NCBI GenBank assembly: GCA_949299545.1
Contig: CASGAM010000025.1
Location: 62,001-126,000 of the forward strand
Source of the DNA: an uncultured Prevotellaceae bacterium
GTDB lineage: Bacteria; Bacteroidota; Bacteroidia; Bacteroidales; Bacteroidaceae
Direction of reading: 5' to 3'
DNA: 64,000 bases
Shown: positions 51,446 to 62,076 of the stretch, piece by piece
Position numbering within the stretch: the stretch's first letter is position 1
How the letters are laid out: each line of letters starts with the position of its first letter
The notes under the pieces: generated by a model
What the model saw: only the letters and a program-made list of their open reading frames with translations
Database searches by the model: none
Told to the model about the DNA's origin: nothing
Program-made: the position numbers and the translations under genes

Positions 51446-53032
51446 TTACTGTTTAAAAAGCAGCGCCGTTTCGGCAGCAATGTTTTCGATGGCAGCTGTT
51501 ACCTTGTCGTCAATTTGTCCGTTTGCCAATACGTCAAGCACATCCGCTTGATGGCTTGAACGGAGACTTTCAAGAAACTCTTTTTGGAAATCCCGAACTT
51601 TGTCAATGGGGACGTCACGCATCAGGCCGTGAGTGCCGCAGTAAAGAATTGCTACTTGTTCGCTTACCGGCATTGGAGAGTATTGCTGTTGTATCAGTAA
51701 CTGGTTATTTTTGCGTCCACGATCCAATGTCATAGCTGTTACGGCGTCAATGTCATTGTTGAATTTTGAGAAGGCTTCGAGTTCGCGGTATTGCGCTTGA
51801 TCAATCTTTAATGTACCAGCTACTTTTTTCATACACTTGATTTGTGCGCTACCGCCAACACGTGAAACGGAAATTCCGACATTGATGGCCGGACGGAATC
51901 CTTGGTTGAAAAGACTTGTTTCCAAAAATATTTGTCCGTCGGTGATGGAGATGACGTTCGTTGGGATATAGGCAGATACGTCACCCGCCTGAGTTTCTAT
52001 GATGGGTAATGCGGTAAGTGAGCCACCACATTTTACACGTCCTTTGAGGCTTTCTGGCAGGTCGTTCATTTGTTCTGCCACCTCTTGTTGATCGATAATC
52101 TTCGCAGCACGTTCCAATAAACGTGAATGCAAATAGAAAATATCACCAGGATAGGCTTCACGGCCGGAGGGGCGGCGTAATATAAGTGACACTTCACGGT
52201 AAGCGACTGCTTGTTTAGATAAATCATCATAGACCACTAATGCGTGGCGTCCCGTATCGCGGAAATATTCTCCAATAGCAGCACCGGCGAATGGCGCGAA
52301 ATATTGTAATGCTGCAGGGTCAGCCGCGGTGGCAGCTACAACGATAGTGTAATCCATGGCACCTCTTTCACGTAATGTGTTGACGATGTTGGCCACGGTG
52401 GAGCCTTTCTGTCCGACAGCTACGTAAATGCAATATACCGGATGCCCGGCTTCGAAATTGGCTTTTTGATTGATGATGGTGTCTATGGCAATGGCTGTTT
52501 TCCCGGTTTGTCGGTCGCCAATAATCAACTCGCGTTGTCCGCGACCAATGGGAATCATGGCATCTATAGCTTTCAGACCGGTTTGTAAAGGTTCGGAAAC
52601 GGGTTGGCGAAAGATGACACCTGGGGCTTTACGTTCCAGCGGCATTTCACAAAGGTCGCCGCCGATTTGCCCTCGTCCGTCCAATGGAACACCTAACGGG
52701 TCAATCACGCGTCCCAACATGTGTTCGCTTACCTTAATGGATGCTATGCGACCGGTACGTTTTACTATCATACTTTCGCGTATCTGGTCAGTGGGGCCGA
52801 GAAGTACGGCTCCTACATTGTCTTCTTCCAGATTCATAACCACGCCCATCACACCGTTCTCAAATTCCAGCAATTCGTTGGCCTCGGCGTTTTGCAAACC
52901 GTATATTCGTGCCACACCGTCACTGACTTGCAGGACGGAGCCTACCTCGTCATATTGGATCGCTGCGTTGATACCCTTTAGTTGTTGTAGCAATATTTCG
53001 GGTATTTCACTTGGTTTTATGTTATCAGACAT
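51446..53032 (-). CDS. atpA: ATP synthase F1 alpha subunit
   Basis: The non-catalytic nucleotide-binding subunit of F1. The ATG complementary to 53030-53032 is chosen ([12 protein letters not shown]), the usual form in Bacteroidales; the frame also allows three more residues from 53041. The 528-residue protein has the Walker A motif [21 protein letters not shown] and the signature [17 protein letters not shown], with the alpha-specific [10 protein letters not shown]-like segment as [16 protein letters not shown]. It is 6 bases before atpG and follows atpH. Confidence 0.96.
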   Translation of the reverse strand: MSDNIKPSEIPEILLQQLKGINAAIQYDEVGSVLQVSDGVARIYGLQNAEANELLEFENGVMGVVMNLEEDNVGAVLLGPTDQIRESMIVKRTGRIASIKVSEHMLGRVIDPLGVPLDGRGQIGGDLCEMPLERKAPGVIFRQPVSEPLQTGLKAIDAMIPIGRGQRELIIGDRQTGKTAIAIDTIINQKANFEAGHPVYCIYVAVGQKGSTVANIVNTLRERGAMDYTIVVAATAADPAALQYFAPFAGAAIGEYFRDTGRHALVVYDDLSKQAVAYREVSLILRRPSGREAYPGDIFYLHSRLLERAAKIIDQQEVAEQMNDLPESLKGRVKCGGSLTALPIIETQAGDVSAYIPTNVISITDGQIFLETSLFNQGFRPAINVGISVSRVGGSAQIKCMKKVAGTLKIDQAQYRELEAFSKFNNDIDAVTAMTLDRGRKNNQLLIQQQYSPMPVSEQVAILYCGTHGLMRDVPIDKVRDFQKEFLESLRSSHQADVLDVLANGQIDDKVTAAIENIAAETALLFKQ

Positions 53033-53052
53033 ATATTTCAAAAATATTGAGA

Positions 53053-53610
53053 TTACACGATTCTTTTGTTTTTCTCGATAAATTGCTTCTTGACGCGTTC
53101 TAATTGTCCGGCCACACTGGCATCAATACGTTTTGTGGCTATTTGCAGCACAAAGCCACCGATCAGTGCGGGATTGACTTTAGTCTCAAATTCAACAGTT
53201 CCCGTGTTGGCTTGTTCGATGAGCTGGCGCATGTGGCTTTCAAGCGTTTCAGAGATTGGGACGGCTGTGATGAGTTTGCCACGTTTGATGTGTTTAAGTT
53301 CTCTGTACTGATCTATATACGAGAAACAGATGAAAATAAAAAGTTTTTCACGCTTTTCGTCAAGTACCAGTTTAAAGAAACGCATCAACTCTGGGCTTGT
53401 TTGTAAGTGTCCGGCTGCCTCGTCAAGCAGTTTGAGCTTCTCAAGCTTAGGTACAGCCGGGCTTTCTATTGCCTTTCTCAAATCTTCCATCTCGCGGAAC
53501 TGCCGAACGAAAGACTTGACCTCTTTATAAACAGTGTCTTCTTTCCCGTTCTCTGTAGCGAATGCCAATAAGGCTTTCGCGTAGCGTTTTGATATAGCAC
53601 CGATATTCAT
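53053..53610 (-). CDS. atpH: ATP synthase delta subunit
   Basis: Joins the F1 hexamer to the b-subunit stalk. The 185-residue protein starts [22 protein letters not shown], the conserved N-terminal helix (RYAxAL), and has the C-terminal block with [34 protein letters not shown], the family's usual VDPxLIGGxxxxxGDxxxDxSxxxxL pattern (here [14 protein letters not shown]). It lies between atpF and atpA, 7 bases after atpF. Confidence 0.93.
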   Translation of the reverse strand: MNIGAISKRYAKALLAFATENGKEDTVYKEVKSFVRQFREMEDLRKAIESPAVPKLEKLKLLDEAAGHLQTSPELMRFFKLVLDEKREKLFIFICFSYIDQYRELKHIKRGKLITAVPISETLESHMRQLIEQANTGTVEFETKVNPALIGGFVLQIATKRIDASVAGQLERVKKQFIEKNKRIV

Positions 53611-53617
53611 ACGTTAT

Positions 53618-54124
53618 TTATGCTTTATCCGGTGTTTGAAGCATTTCGTCAAGCAACCGGTCTATCAGTTCGATATGCTCCTTTTCGCCCGTAAGATCTT
53701 TACGCAATATTTTTTCAGCGACATCGACGGAAAGTATGGCTACCTGTTGACGTATGTCGTTGATGGCGCTTTCTTTTTCGGCGATGATTTGTTGCCGTGT
53801 TTCGTCTAAGGCCTTTCGTGCTTCCGTTTGGGCGCGGGTTTGTGCCTCCTTGAGGATACGGTCACGAGCCGTAACGGCTTCTTTGAGTATTTGCGCTTGT
53901 TCTTCTCGGGCTTGCTTTAACATGCGTTCGCTTTCTACTTTTACTTGAGCCAGTTGCTCGTTGGCCTGACGTGCTGCTTCAAGCGAATCATCAATATATT
54001 TTTTTCGTTCGTCCACCATTCGGATAATAACGGGGAACGCATACTTCGTTAAAATGAAGAATACGATTCCGAATATGATAATCATCCAGAACAATGTTCC
54101 TGAACTTGGAATGAGCAGTCCCAT
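53618..54124 (-). CDS. atpF: ATP synthase F0 b subunit
   Basis: The peripheral stator stalk. The 168-residue protein begins with one membrane helix (about residues 8-27, TLFWMIIIFGIVFFILTKYA), followed by a long, highly charged coiled coil (EAARQANEQLAQVKVESERML and on). It ends with the segment typical of b subunits (AEKILRKDLTGEKEHIELIDRLLDE). Length is normal for the single b-subunit form. It lies between atpE and atpH. Confidence 0.95.
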   Translation of the reverse strand: MGLLIPSSGTLFWMIIIFGIVFFILTKYAFPVIIRMVDERKKYIDDSLEAARQANEQLAQVKVESERMLKQAREEQAQILKEAVTARDRILKEAQTRAQTEARKALDETRQQIIAEKESAINDIRQQVAILSVDVAEKILRKDLTGEKEHIELIDRLLDEMLQTPDKA

Positions 54125-54137
54125 AAACGATTGATAA

Positions 54138-54404
<267 letters not shown>

Positions 54405-54423
54405 TTAATAGTTATACTTCTTA

Positions 54424-55542
54424 TTAGTTGCTTTTTTGTTTTTCTGTTTCTGGTTCAACCTGCGACAATCCGATGAATACGGATGAAAGCATTGTAAATA
54501 TATAGGCTTGTATGAATGCAACGAGAACTTCAAGTACATTCATAAATATACCAAATAGAACGGCGACAATGGTCATGCTGCCATTGATGACAGCACCGGC
54601 TTTGACAGTAATGAAGATAATGGAGACAAGGCTGAGAATAGCTGCATGACCAGCCATGATATTTGCAAAAAGACGAATCATCAGGGCAAAAGGTTTCGTA
54701 AATATTCCAAAAAATTCTATGAAAGGCATCATTGGAATGGGAACTTTAAGCCATGTGGGTACTTCAGGCCAAAAAATCTCTTTCCAATAGGCACGGGAAC
54801 CGCAAACGTTTGTAAATAAGAATGTACATAATGCCAAAACCATGGTGACGGCTATATTACCTGTGACATTTGCGCCACCGGGAAAAAATGGAATTAATCC
54901 CATTAGGTTATTGACAAGAATGAAAAAAAATGCGGTTAGTAGATAAGGAGCAAATTTTTGATATTTCTTTCCTACGCCACTTTTGATGACCTCATCGTAA
55001 ATCATAATTGTTAATGCTTCAATGGCGCCAATTCCACCTTTTGGGACGGCATTTTCGAATGTACGTTTTTTGTACCATGATGCGCAACGAAGCATGATGA
55101 ATAAGAGTATGGTGCTGTTGATAAGTAAAGCTAATACATTTTTTGTGATGGAAATGTCAAACGGTACACTTTCTTTACCATCAGTATTGAGTGTGACAAT
55201 TTTGCCTTTGTATTCGCCGCCTGTTGCTATTTTTAGACCTTCATAAACGGCACCTTCTTCCAAGTGTGAAGAAAGGAAACAATGCCAACCATTGCTGTCA
55301 TGAACTATAATGGGTAGGGGAATACAGAGAGATTTGGAGCCAATGTCTGTGATATGCCACTCGTAAGAATCTTCAATATGGCCGAATACTATTTCATAAA
55401 CATTCACTTCTTTTTCGGCTTCTACGGCTTTTAACGATGTGGGGACGACAAAGAAAAGCAGTCCTGTGAAGATGACAGTGACAAGTTGCCTTATCTTATC
55501 TGTCTGGCATTTTATAAAATTATGGCCAATATCTTTTTTCAT
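54424..55542 (-). CDS. atpB: ATP synthase F0 a subunit, extended form
   Basis: Provides the ion half-channels of F0. The ATG complementary to 55540-55542 is chosen: it follows the preceding gene by 7 bases, while the longer frame overlaps that gene by 32 bp. The 372-residue protein has a signal-like helix (VTVIFTGLLFFVVPTSLKA), then a soluble domain of about 100 residues that is absent from the E. coli subunit but typical of Bacteroidetes. The channel core follows, with FFILVNNLMGLIPFFPGGANVTGN, the catalytic Arg in MIRLFANIMAGHAA, and a final helix (AFIQAYIFTMLSSVFIG). Confidence 0.95.
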   Translation of the reverse strand: MKKDIGHNFIKCQTDKIRQLVTVIFTGLLFFVVPTSLKAVEAEKEVNVYEIVFGHIEDSYEWHITDIGSKSLCIPLPIIVHDSNGWHCFLSSHLEEGAVYEGLKIATGGEYKGKIVTLNTDGKESVPFDISITKNVLALLINSTILLFIMLRCASWYKKRTFENAVPKGGIGAIEALTIMIYDEVIKSGVGKKYQKFAPYLLTAFFFILVNNLMGLIPFFPGGANVTGNIAVTMVLALCTFLFTNVCGSRAYWKEIFWPEVPTWLKVPIPMMPFIEFFGIFTKPFALMIRLFANIMAGHAAILSLVSIIFITVKAGAVINGSMTIVAVLFGIFMNVLEVLVAFIQAYIFTMLSSVFIGLSQVEPETEKQKSN

Positions 55543-55549
55543 GTATTTT

Positions 55550-55960
55550 TTATTTCTTGTATTTTTTTTCAAAGTTGACAAAGAACATTGTATCTAATAT
55601 CAAATTAGCCCAATAATATATTATTAGAAGTAGGCTGAAAACGATAAATTCTGTACCGCCTGCCAGCTTGTATACCAATAACAGTATAATGGCAGAAATC
55701 AATTTGAACGTTTTTAACGCCAAATATACACTTGTCCGCGGAAAACCGTGCTTGTCACTTTTTTCCATTATGTAGAATTGAATTATACCGAAAAACCAGA
55801 AGAATCCTGGTAGACAGACAAGTATGGGGGTGTTGTAAGCTGGCCATAACAGATACATTACTATATACGCTATCGCATATAAACAAACGTTGGTGATTGT
55901 TAACTGCGTCCAATAGCGTGAACTGCATATTCTCCAGTACTTAACTTCTGTGTCGCTCAT
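55550..55960 (-). CDS. Conserved four-helix membrane protein in the atp operon
   Basis: A 136-residue inner-membrane protein between atpC and atpB. The ATG complementary to 55958-55960 overlaps the atpC stop by 4 bp (ATGA), which supports it over the codon 12 bases earlier. Four hydrophobic segments are visible (about 24-45, 50-66, 85-101 and 108-128), with positive charges at both ends. Its position matches an AtpI/uncI-like accessory gene in other ATP synthase operons, but the sequence does not show a recognisable AtpI motif. A role in c-ring assembly is only a guess. Confidence 0.75.
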   Translation of the reverse strand: MSDTEVKYWRICSSRYWTQLTITNVCLYAIAYIVMYLLWPAYNTPILVCLPGFFWFFGIIQFYIMEKSDKHGFPRTSVYLALKTFKLISAIILLLVYKLAGGTEFIVFSLLLIIYYWANLILDTMFFVNFEKKYKK

Positions 55961-56208
55961 TGTTCTATACATACTGAAACTTGGTTGTTGCTGACTGAGA
56001 CGAAACCAGATTGCAAAGGAATCTTTTGTGTGACGCCGTTCGATTTGAATTTGATTTCCCCGCTGATTAAGTTCGTGAGCAGCGGTGCATGTTCATACAG
56101 GACAGAGAACAACCCCATAACTCCTGGCATCTGGACATATCTTACCAAACCTTCAAAAAGAACCTTTTCAGGTGAAACGATTGTCAGTTGAATATTGTCT
56201 TTTCCCAT
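55957..56208 (-). CDS. atpC: ATP synthase epsilon subunit, short form
   Basis: An 83-residue protein with only the N-terminal beta-sandwich of epsilon (IQLTIVSPEKVLFEGLVRYVQMPGVMGLFSVLYEHAPLL). The C-terminal helical hairpin found in E. coli (which brings the length to about 138) is missing. That hairpin gives ATP-dependent inhibition of F1, so self-inhibition by epsilon would be absent. I recall this short form from other Bacteroidetes. The stop overlaps the next start by 4 bp. It lies 9 bases after atpD. Confidence 0.9.
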   Translation of the reverse strand: MGKDNIQLTIVSPEKVLFEGLVRYVQMPGVMGLFSVLYEHAPLLTNLISGEIKFKSNGVTQKIPLQSGFVSVSNNQVSVCIEQ

Positions 56209-56217
56209 TTCATCGGA

Positions 56218-57768
<1,551 letters not shown>

Positions 57769-57857
57769 TTAATGATGTTTCCGTTTAATTCTTATATGCG
57801 GTATTATAGTTGGCTAAATATTTGTGGATGAGACTGACTTAATATGTTGCACATGCA

Positions 57858-57865
57858 CAAAGCTA
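57858..57865 (-). promoter_or_regulatory. -7 box for atpD, proximal
   Basis: Reads TAGCTTTG on the minus strand, 116 bp before the atpD start. Confidence 0.4.
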
Positions 57866-57985
57866 CTACACAATTGTTTTTTTGCTTTTGGGTGTTGACA
57901 ACAGATTTCTTCTTTTTACCCTTTAGCCTATATATACCTAATTCTAATTTAAGAAAGGAATACATCCTCCCTTAATTTTATATAG

Positions 57986-57993
57986 CAAAGTTA
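57986..57993 (-). promoter_or_regulatory. -7 box for atpD, distal
   Basis: Reads TAACTTTG on the minus strand and is followed by C, the form seen most often. It faces the LysR gene's -7 box, 20 bp away. Confidence 0.4.
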
Positions 57994-58013
57994 TGGCTTT
58001 TTTCTTTTTTTGG

Positions 58014-58021
58014 TATATTTG
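58014..58021 (+). promoter_or_regulatory. -7 box for the LysR gene
   Basis: Reads TATATTTG, 39 bp before the ATG at 58061. Confidence 0.45.
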
Positions 58022-58060
58022 TGGAATTAATTGTTTTCATTATTATTATTGGAAAAATTT

Positions 58061-58975
58061 ATGGAACTGACACCTTTGAAATATTTTTCTGTGTTAGCGG
58101 ATTATCTTTCGTTTACAGAAGCAGCCAAAGAATTGTACATTACCCAAAGTACTCTATCACTTAGTATTAAACAGCTTGAAGATGAGTTGGGGACTTCCTT
58201 GTTTGACCGTGTTGGTAAGCGCATATATCTTTCTGATGCCGGCAAGGTGTTTTTGGAGTATGCTCGTCACGCTCTTGATGAAGTCTCGAATGGTGTAGAA
58301 CAACTTAAGGAGATGCAGCATATTTATTCAGGTTGTGTAAAGGTTGGGGTGATATACAGCTCCTCAGTTGTTCTCAATGCTTGCATTCACAAGTTTACAA
58401 AGACTTATCCCAAAGTGCAGCTTTCCATTTATTATTCCCATTCCATATTAGAACTTGTTGAACAGATGAAAGCCAATAAGTTGGATTTTGCTGTTACATA
58501 CAAACCGGATAATGTTCCTTCGCAAATAGAGGTGAAAGAATTTAATAATCCGCCTTTATGCCTTGTGGCTCATCAAAGCCATCCGGTGACAATCCGCAAA
58601 AGCTTCTCGTTGGAAGATATCGGAAACTATCCATTGATTCTTTTCCCTCGAAACATTTACACTCGTCAGGTGATTGACAGAATGTTACAACGAAATAAAG
58701 TCAGTGTCACGCCTCAATTAGAGATTAATAGTACAGCGGTTATTTTGGATATGCTTCGTACAGGCCATTGGGTTTCTATCATGTCAAAAGACATAACCCG
58801 AAACAATTCCGATTTGCGGGCTATTCCTATCAAAGGCTGTGTAGAGTGTATGCACGCTTCATTGTTGTTCATGAAAGGTCGTCGGCAGTCTGTTATGGCT
58901 GAGAAGCTACTTGAAATGATGAAGCAGTATTCGCAGGAAAGCCATTTAAACGGAGAAGCTAAAAAACAGAAGTAA
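58061..58975 (+). CDS. LysR family transcriptional regulator
   Basis: A 304-residue regulator. The N-terminal helix-turn-helix reads LKYFSVLADYLSFTEAAKELYITQSTLSLSIKQLEDELGTSLFDR, the classic LysR pattern, followed by a dimerisation helix and a periplasmic-binding-protein-like effector domain (from about residue 90, VKVGVIYSSSVVLNACIHKF). The ATG at 58061 is chosen because it gives the standard MELTPLKYFSVL start; an upstream TTG adds a hydrophobic stretch. LysR regulators usually act on divergent genes, so the atp operon is a possible target, but they often control distant genes. The effector is unknown. Confidence 0.9.
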   Translation: MELTPLKYFSVLADYLSFTEAAKELYITQSTLSLSIKQLEDELGTSLFDRVGKRIYLSDAGKVFLEYARHALDEVSNGVEQLKEMQHIYSGCVKVGVIYSSSVVLNACIHKFTKTYPKVQLSIYYSHSILELVEQMKANKLDFAVTYKPDNVPSQIEVKEFNNPPLCLVAHQSHPVTIRKSFSLEDIGNYPLILFPRNIYTRQVIDRMLQRNKVSVTPQLEINSTAVILDMLRTGHWVSIMSKDITRNNSDLRAIPIKGCVECMHASLLFMKGRRQSVMAEKLLEMMKQYSQESHLNGEAKKQK

Positions 58976-59105
58976 TTTCCGCATTTTTGATTCAGGTAGA
59001 TATCAGGAAGAAGGTCAAAAAAACTGATATTTGATTGTTATAGCCGTTAAGGATAACTAAGTGTTTCAAATGTTGTGGATAATTGTGAAATTAAAGATAT
59101 GGGAG

Positions 59106-60308
59106 TTACCAGTCAATCCATCGTGAATAATCGACTTTTTCAAAAAGCGGTGCTTTCATGACCGTTGTATTCACATCTTTTCCCAAAAGGAACTTGTCAA
59201 TGAATGCTTCGACTTCTGGATATTGGCTTTGGGGTAGGATACAGTGCCCGTGTCCGGCGATGAAAGAGAATCCCATTCTGTCCGCTATGTCAAAATGTTC
59301 CCAAACTTTACGGGCTGCCTGACAAGAAATGTAGCCCGACTCGTCGGCCAGCCATTTGTAATCGGGATTACCAAGAACGAGAAGGGCGCGTGGTGCAATC
59401 ATGGCACATAGTTCATGGTGGTCAAAAGGTAGCTTGACGACATTTTTGTCTTTAAACATGAACATGCTCTCTTTGAACCATGCATGACTTGTCCGTCCAA
59501 GTGTTTCTACTTCACCCAATGTTTCTGAAACACGCCAGGCTGCAGCGCCGCCACCGCCGGGCTCTTGGGCAATAGTTAAAGCAATGCGTTCGTCGAACGC
59601 CCCTGCGAACAAAGCCATTTTACCTGCAAAAGAACATCCTGAAACAGCTAAATGCTTTAAATCGATACGGCTTTCGTCTTTTACTATTTCCAGTCCGTCG
59701 ATAATACGACTGATACCCCATGGCCACGCCGCGTAAGCTCCCATTTCCGTATGTTCAGGATATAGTTTGTTGATAGGTTCTTTGCCACGTTGCTGAGTGT
59801 GTGCCATGACCTGAGTGAAATCAAACGTTATTTGTGCGATGTCGCGCTGTGTAAAAAGTTCAGGTGGGAGACTTCCGGAACCTTTTCCGATGCCAATGAT
59901 GGCTGGAAACGGTCCATTGCCTTCCGGATAAGTGATACTTGCTTTCAGGGTCAGTTGTGCGCCGTTAATCGTAATGATAACGGACAGCGTATCATTTTCC
60001 AGTTTTGCTCTCAGGTTTTCAGGCGCAACAGTCGGTTTTTCACCGATTTCATAATGCTGTATTTCGTGCCCTATTTCAGCCCTTCGTCTGCTCCAATCGT
60101 TGAATCCTGCGATGCAACCGCTTCCGTCAGACCACATAAAAGGATTGGGCAATAGGTTTACGTCGGGCAGTTTTGACAGTTCCGGCAAGATGGGGGTGGG
60201 GAAATGACTTCCCGTATTTTCTTTGTCATAAACTAATGGGATGCTCTGTGCATGTACACTTGTAAAAGCGGACAATAATAAAAACAAAACAATGTTTAAA
60301 ACTTTCAT
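59106..60308 (-). CDS. CE15-like glucuronoyl esterase, altered nucleophile motif
   Basis: A 400-residue exported protein. The ATG complementary to 60306-60308 is chosen because it gives a proper signal peptide (MKVLNIVLFLLLSAFTSVHAQ). The alpha/beta hydrolase shows the CE15 pattern: AWPWGISRIIDGLE, the nucleophile elbow VSGCSFAGKMALFAGAFDERI with Ser226, IAQEPGGGGAA with Glu249, and GHGHCILPQ with His355. CE15 enzymes cut esters between lignin alcohols and glucuronoxylan. The usual motif is GCSRxGK; here Arg is Phe227, the residue that normally helps to hold the oxyanion. Activity may be altered. Confidence 0.8.
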   Translation of the reverse strand: MKVLNIVLFLLLSAFTSVHAQSIPLVYDKENTGSHFPTPILPELSKLPDVNLLPNPFMWSDGSGCIAGFNDWSRRRAEIGHEIQHYEIGEKPTVAPENLRAKLENDTLSVIITINGAQLTLKASITYPEGNGPFPAIIGIGKGSGSLPPELFTQRDIAQITFDFTQVMAHTQQRGKEPINKLYPEHTEMGAYAAWPWGISRIIDGLEIVKDESRIDLKHLAVSGCSFAGKMALFAGAFDERIALTIAQEPGGGGAAAWRVSETLGEVETLGRTSHAWFKESMFMFKDKNVVKLPFDHHELCAMIAPRALLVLGNPDYKWLADESGYISCQAARKVWEHFDIADRMGFSFIAGHGHCILPQSQYPEVEAFIDKFLLGKDVNTTVMKAPLFEKVDYSRWIDW

Positions 60309-60405
60309 GCTTCTTAATTTAAAAAGTTCCACGTGTAATCGTGTGGGATAGAAACATGTTCTGGCACCCATTATGAAACTTTATGTGCTTTTGCTGTAAC
60401 AGCCT

Positions 60406-60873
60406 TTATTTCTTACTGTTGTTTTTTGGAGCCTCCTGATGGCTGAATCGTTTTAGCATCCGTCTGTGAAATTTGTCTTCAGACAAAATGGCGTTATACA
60501 CTTTTTGGGCTGATATTACTTTGCACATTTTGCGGTAATATTCCCCTTCAAGTTCGGCCGCTTCAATTATCAGGTCGTTTATTTTATTAAGGCGGTTATA
60601 ATAGTCCTTGTTGGTGTTGTCGGGAGTCGGTTTCTGTTTCTTTATTTCAAGAATTTGCCAGTTGATAGCGCGTTGCTTGTCGCGTAACTCGTGGAACAAT
60701 GGAAAAAATGCTTCGGCTTCCGATGGGGTGAGGCACGCCTGTTGTACAATGTATGTTTCGAGTTCTCTCGCATATTCTCTTGGTGAGAAGCGTTCGGGTT
60801 TAGGTTGTGCTACAAGTTGTAAAGTTAGTAAGCAGAGCCCTATGGCTGCAGATAATAATCTTTTTTTTGACAT
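60406..60873 (-). CDS. Spy/CpxP-like periplasmic protein
   Basis: A 155-residue exported protein with signal peptide (MSKKRLLSAAIGLCLLTLQLVAQ). The mature part is almost all helix. LTPSEAEAFFPLFHELRDKQRAI resembles the LTxxQ repeat region of Spy/CpxP-type chaperones, though the exact LTxxQ is replaced by LTPSEAE. It ends with a basic tail (KRFSHQEAPKNNSKK). Such proteins bind unfolded periplasmic proteins or signal to envelope stress systems. It follows the one-TM protein by 12 bp and the sigma gene, so a role in the same stress response is likely. Confidence 0.7.
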   Translation of the reverse strand: MSKKRLLSAAIGLCLLTLQLVAQPKPERFSPREYARELETYIVQQACLTPSEAEAFFPLFHELRDKQRAINWQILEIKKQKPTPDNTNKDYYNRLNKINDLIIEAAELEGEYYRKMCKVISAQKVYNAILSEDKFHRRMLKRFSHQEAPKNNSKK

Positions 60874-60885
60874 AGAACAGTGTTT

Positions 60886-61272
60886 TTAATATACATCGGT
60901 TAGATAAAGTGCAATTTCTTGGTTGCTTACCATGGCATAATCCAAAGCATTGTTGATATAGGAGTCCTCAAGATTGATGTCCGTTTTGACATAAGAAGTA
61001 CTTGTTTTTGTTGGCATATGTTTTTTCTCCATCAGCTGGGTCGTTCCAAACAGGATGGCGCCACATAAACAAGCCGCTGCGGCATAGCTGCATATTCTCA
61101 TGCTCCATTTTAACAGTGAGGTCGTGGAACTGGATCTTTGCAGAGGCTCCCTTACAGGCATATCTGGCAAATTTTCCATAATATTGGAAGTCAAATGCTC
61201 AAAATAGCCCTCTGGTACGGTAAAGTGATTACCGGTGCCATATTTCATTTTGATGTCTTTTTCTTCCTTCAT
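60886..61272 (-). CDS. Single-pass membrane protein, candidate anti-sigma factor
   Basis: A 128-residue protein with a soluble N-terminal half (about 1-56) containing HFTVPEGYFEHLTSNIMENLP, then one membrane helix (about 60-78, ICSYAAAACLCGAILFGTT) and a short C-terminal part. The layout (cytoplasmic domain, one helix, periplasmic tail) and the position directly after an ECF sigma gene are those of an anti-sigma factor. No zinc-binding HxxxCxxC motif is present, so it is not the ZAS type. It is 12 bp before the Spy-like gene. Confidence 0.6.
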   Translation of the reverse strand: MKEEKDIKMKYGTGNHFTVPEGYFEHLTSNIMENLPDMPVREPLQRSSSTTSLLKWSMRICSYAAAACLCGAILFGTTQLMEKKHMPTKTSTSYVKTDINLEDSYINNALDYAMVSNQEIALYLTDVY

Positions 61273-61325
61273 CGTAGTGTCTCCTTTCTTATTTATTAGT
61301 TTAGATGTTCTTTTTGTGTTAAGGT

Positions 61326-61874
61326 TTAATCGATGTGGTTAAAAAAATCAGATATTTTTTTAACGGCGTGATGATAGGACGCTTTTAGAGCCCCAATGCT
61401 TGTGTCGAGTATATGACTCATATCTTCATATTTCATTTCCTCGTAGTATTTCATTGTGAATACCATGCGTTGCTTTTCCGGGAGTTGTGATATGGCAGCC
61501 TGCAGTTGTGCTGCTGTTTCGTCCCCGTCGAAATAAGGATCGCTGCAAATTTTATTGACGATGCCGGCTTCTGCGTCGTCTATGCTGAGGTGTGCTTTTT
61601 GTCGTTGGATGAAGTTCAGAGTTTCGTGCATGGCAATGCGGTAAAGCCATGTGGAGATTTTGGCTTCGCCGCGGAAATGCTCAATGTTTGTCCATGCTTT
61701 GATAAAACTGTTTTGCAGGATGTCGTTAGCGTCGTCGTGTGAGAATACAATACGGCGTATTTGCCAGTAAAGTTGTTGGCTGAACTGGTTTACAACGGCT
61801 TCAAAAGCAGTTCTTCTGGTCAACGGCTCCTGAAGTTGTTTGATTATATCTTGTTCATTGAATGGCGTATTCAT
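61326..61874 (-). CDS. ECF-type RNA polymerase sigma factor
   Basis: A 182-residue sigma factor. The ATG complementary to 61872-61874 is chosen; six further codons upstream are possible. Region 2 is visible as HDDANDILQNSFIKAWTNIEHFRGEAKISTWLYRIA, which matches the -10 recognition region of ECF factors. Region 4 follows as LPEKQRMVFTMKYYEEMKYEDMSHILDTSIGALKASYHHAVKKI, a helix-turn-helix. It heads the three-gene unit with the one-TM protein and the Spy-like protein. The signal and the regulon are unknown. Confidence 0.92.
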   Translation of the reverse strand: MNTPFNEQDIIKQLQEPLTRRTAFEAVVNQFSQQLYWQIRRIVFSHDDANDILQNSFIKAWTNIEHFRGEAKISTWLYRIAMHETLNFIQRQKAHLSIDDAEAGIVNKICSDPYFDGDETAAQLQAAISQLPEKQRMVFTMKYYEEMKYEDMSHILDTSIGALKASYHHAVKKISDFFNHID

Positions 61875-62076
61875 GTTTGGGATGATTCGCAATAGTTAGA
61901 CATACTTGGCGGCACGATGGTTTAATGACGGAAGGTATTTTAATACATGTCAACTTCGGTGTCTTTCTTGATGTCTTTTTCTTGTTGCCGTGTTTTTAAT
62001 TTTGTAGGATACAAATTATGCCTTGTCAAACGTTGGGTCTGAGCAAGGCATTATATAATTTTTTTTGATTGGTATG

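Noticed and set aside
52470-53081. 203-residue frame opposite atpA
   Set aside because: It overlaps the highly conserved alpha-subunit gene and is Ser/Pro-rich, as expected for antisense of conserved codons.
62019-62050. TGCCTTG/CAAGGCA hairpin as terminator after the secretion-tail-like gene
   Set aside because: The stem is short with a long loop, and on the minus strand no T-run follows; the T-rich side lies on the plus strand where no gene ends.
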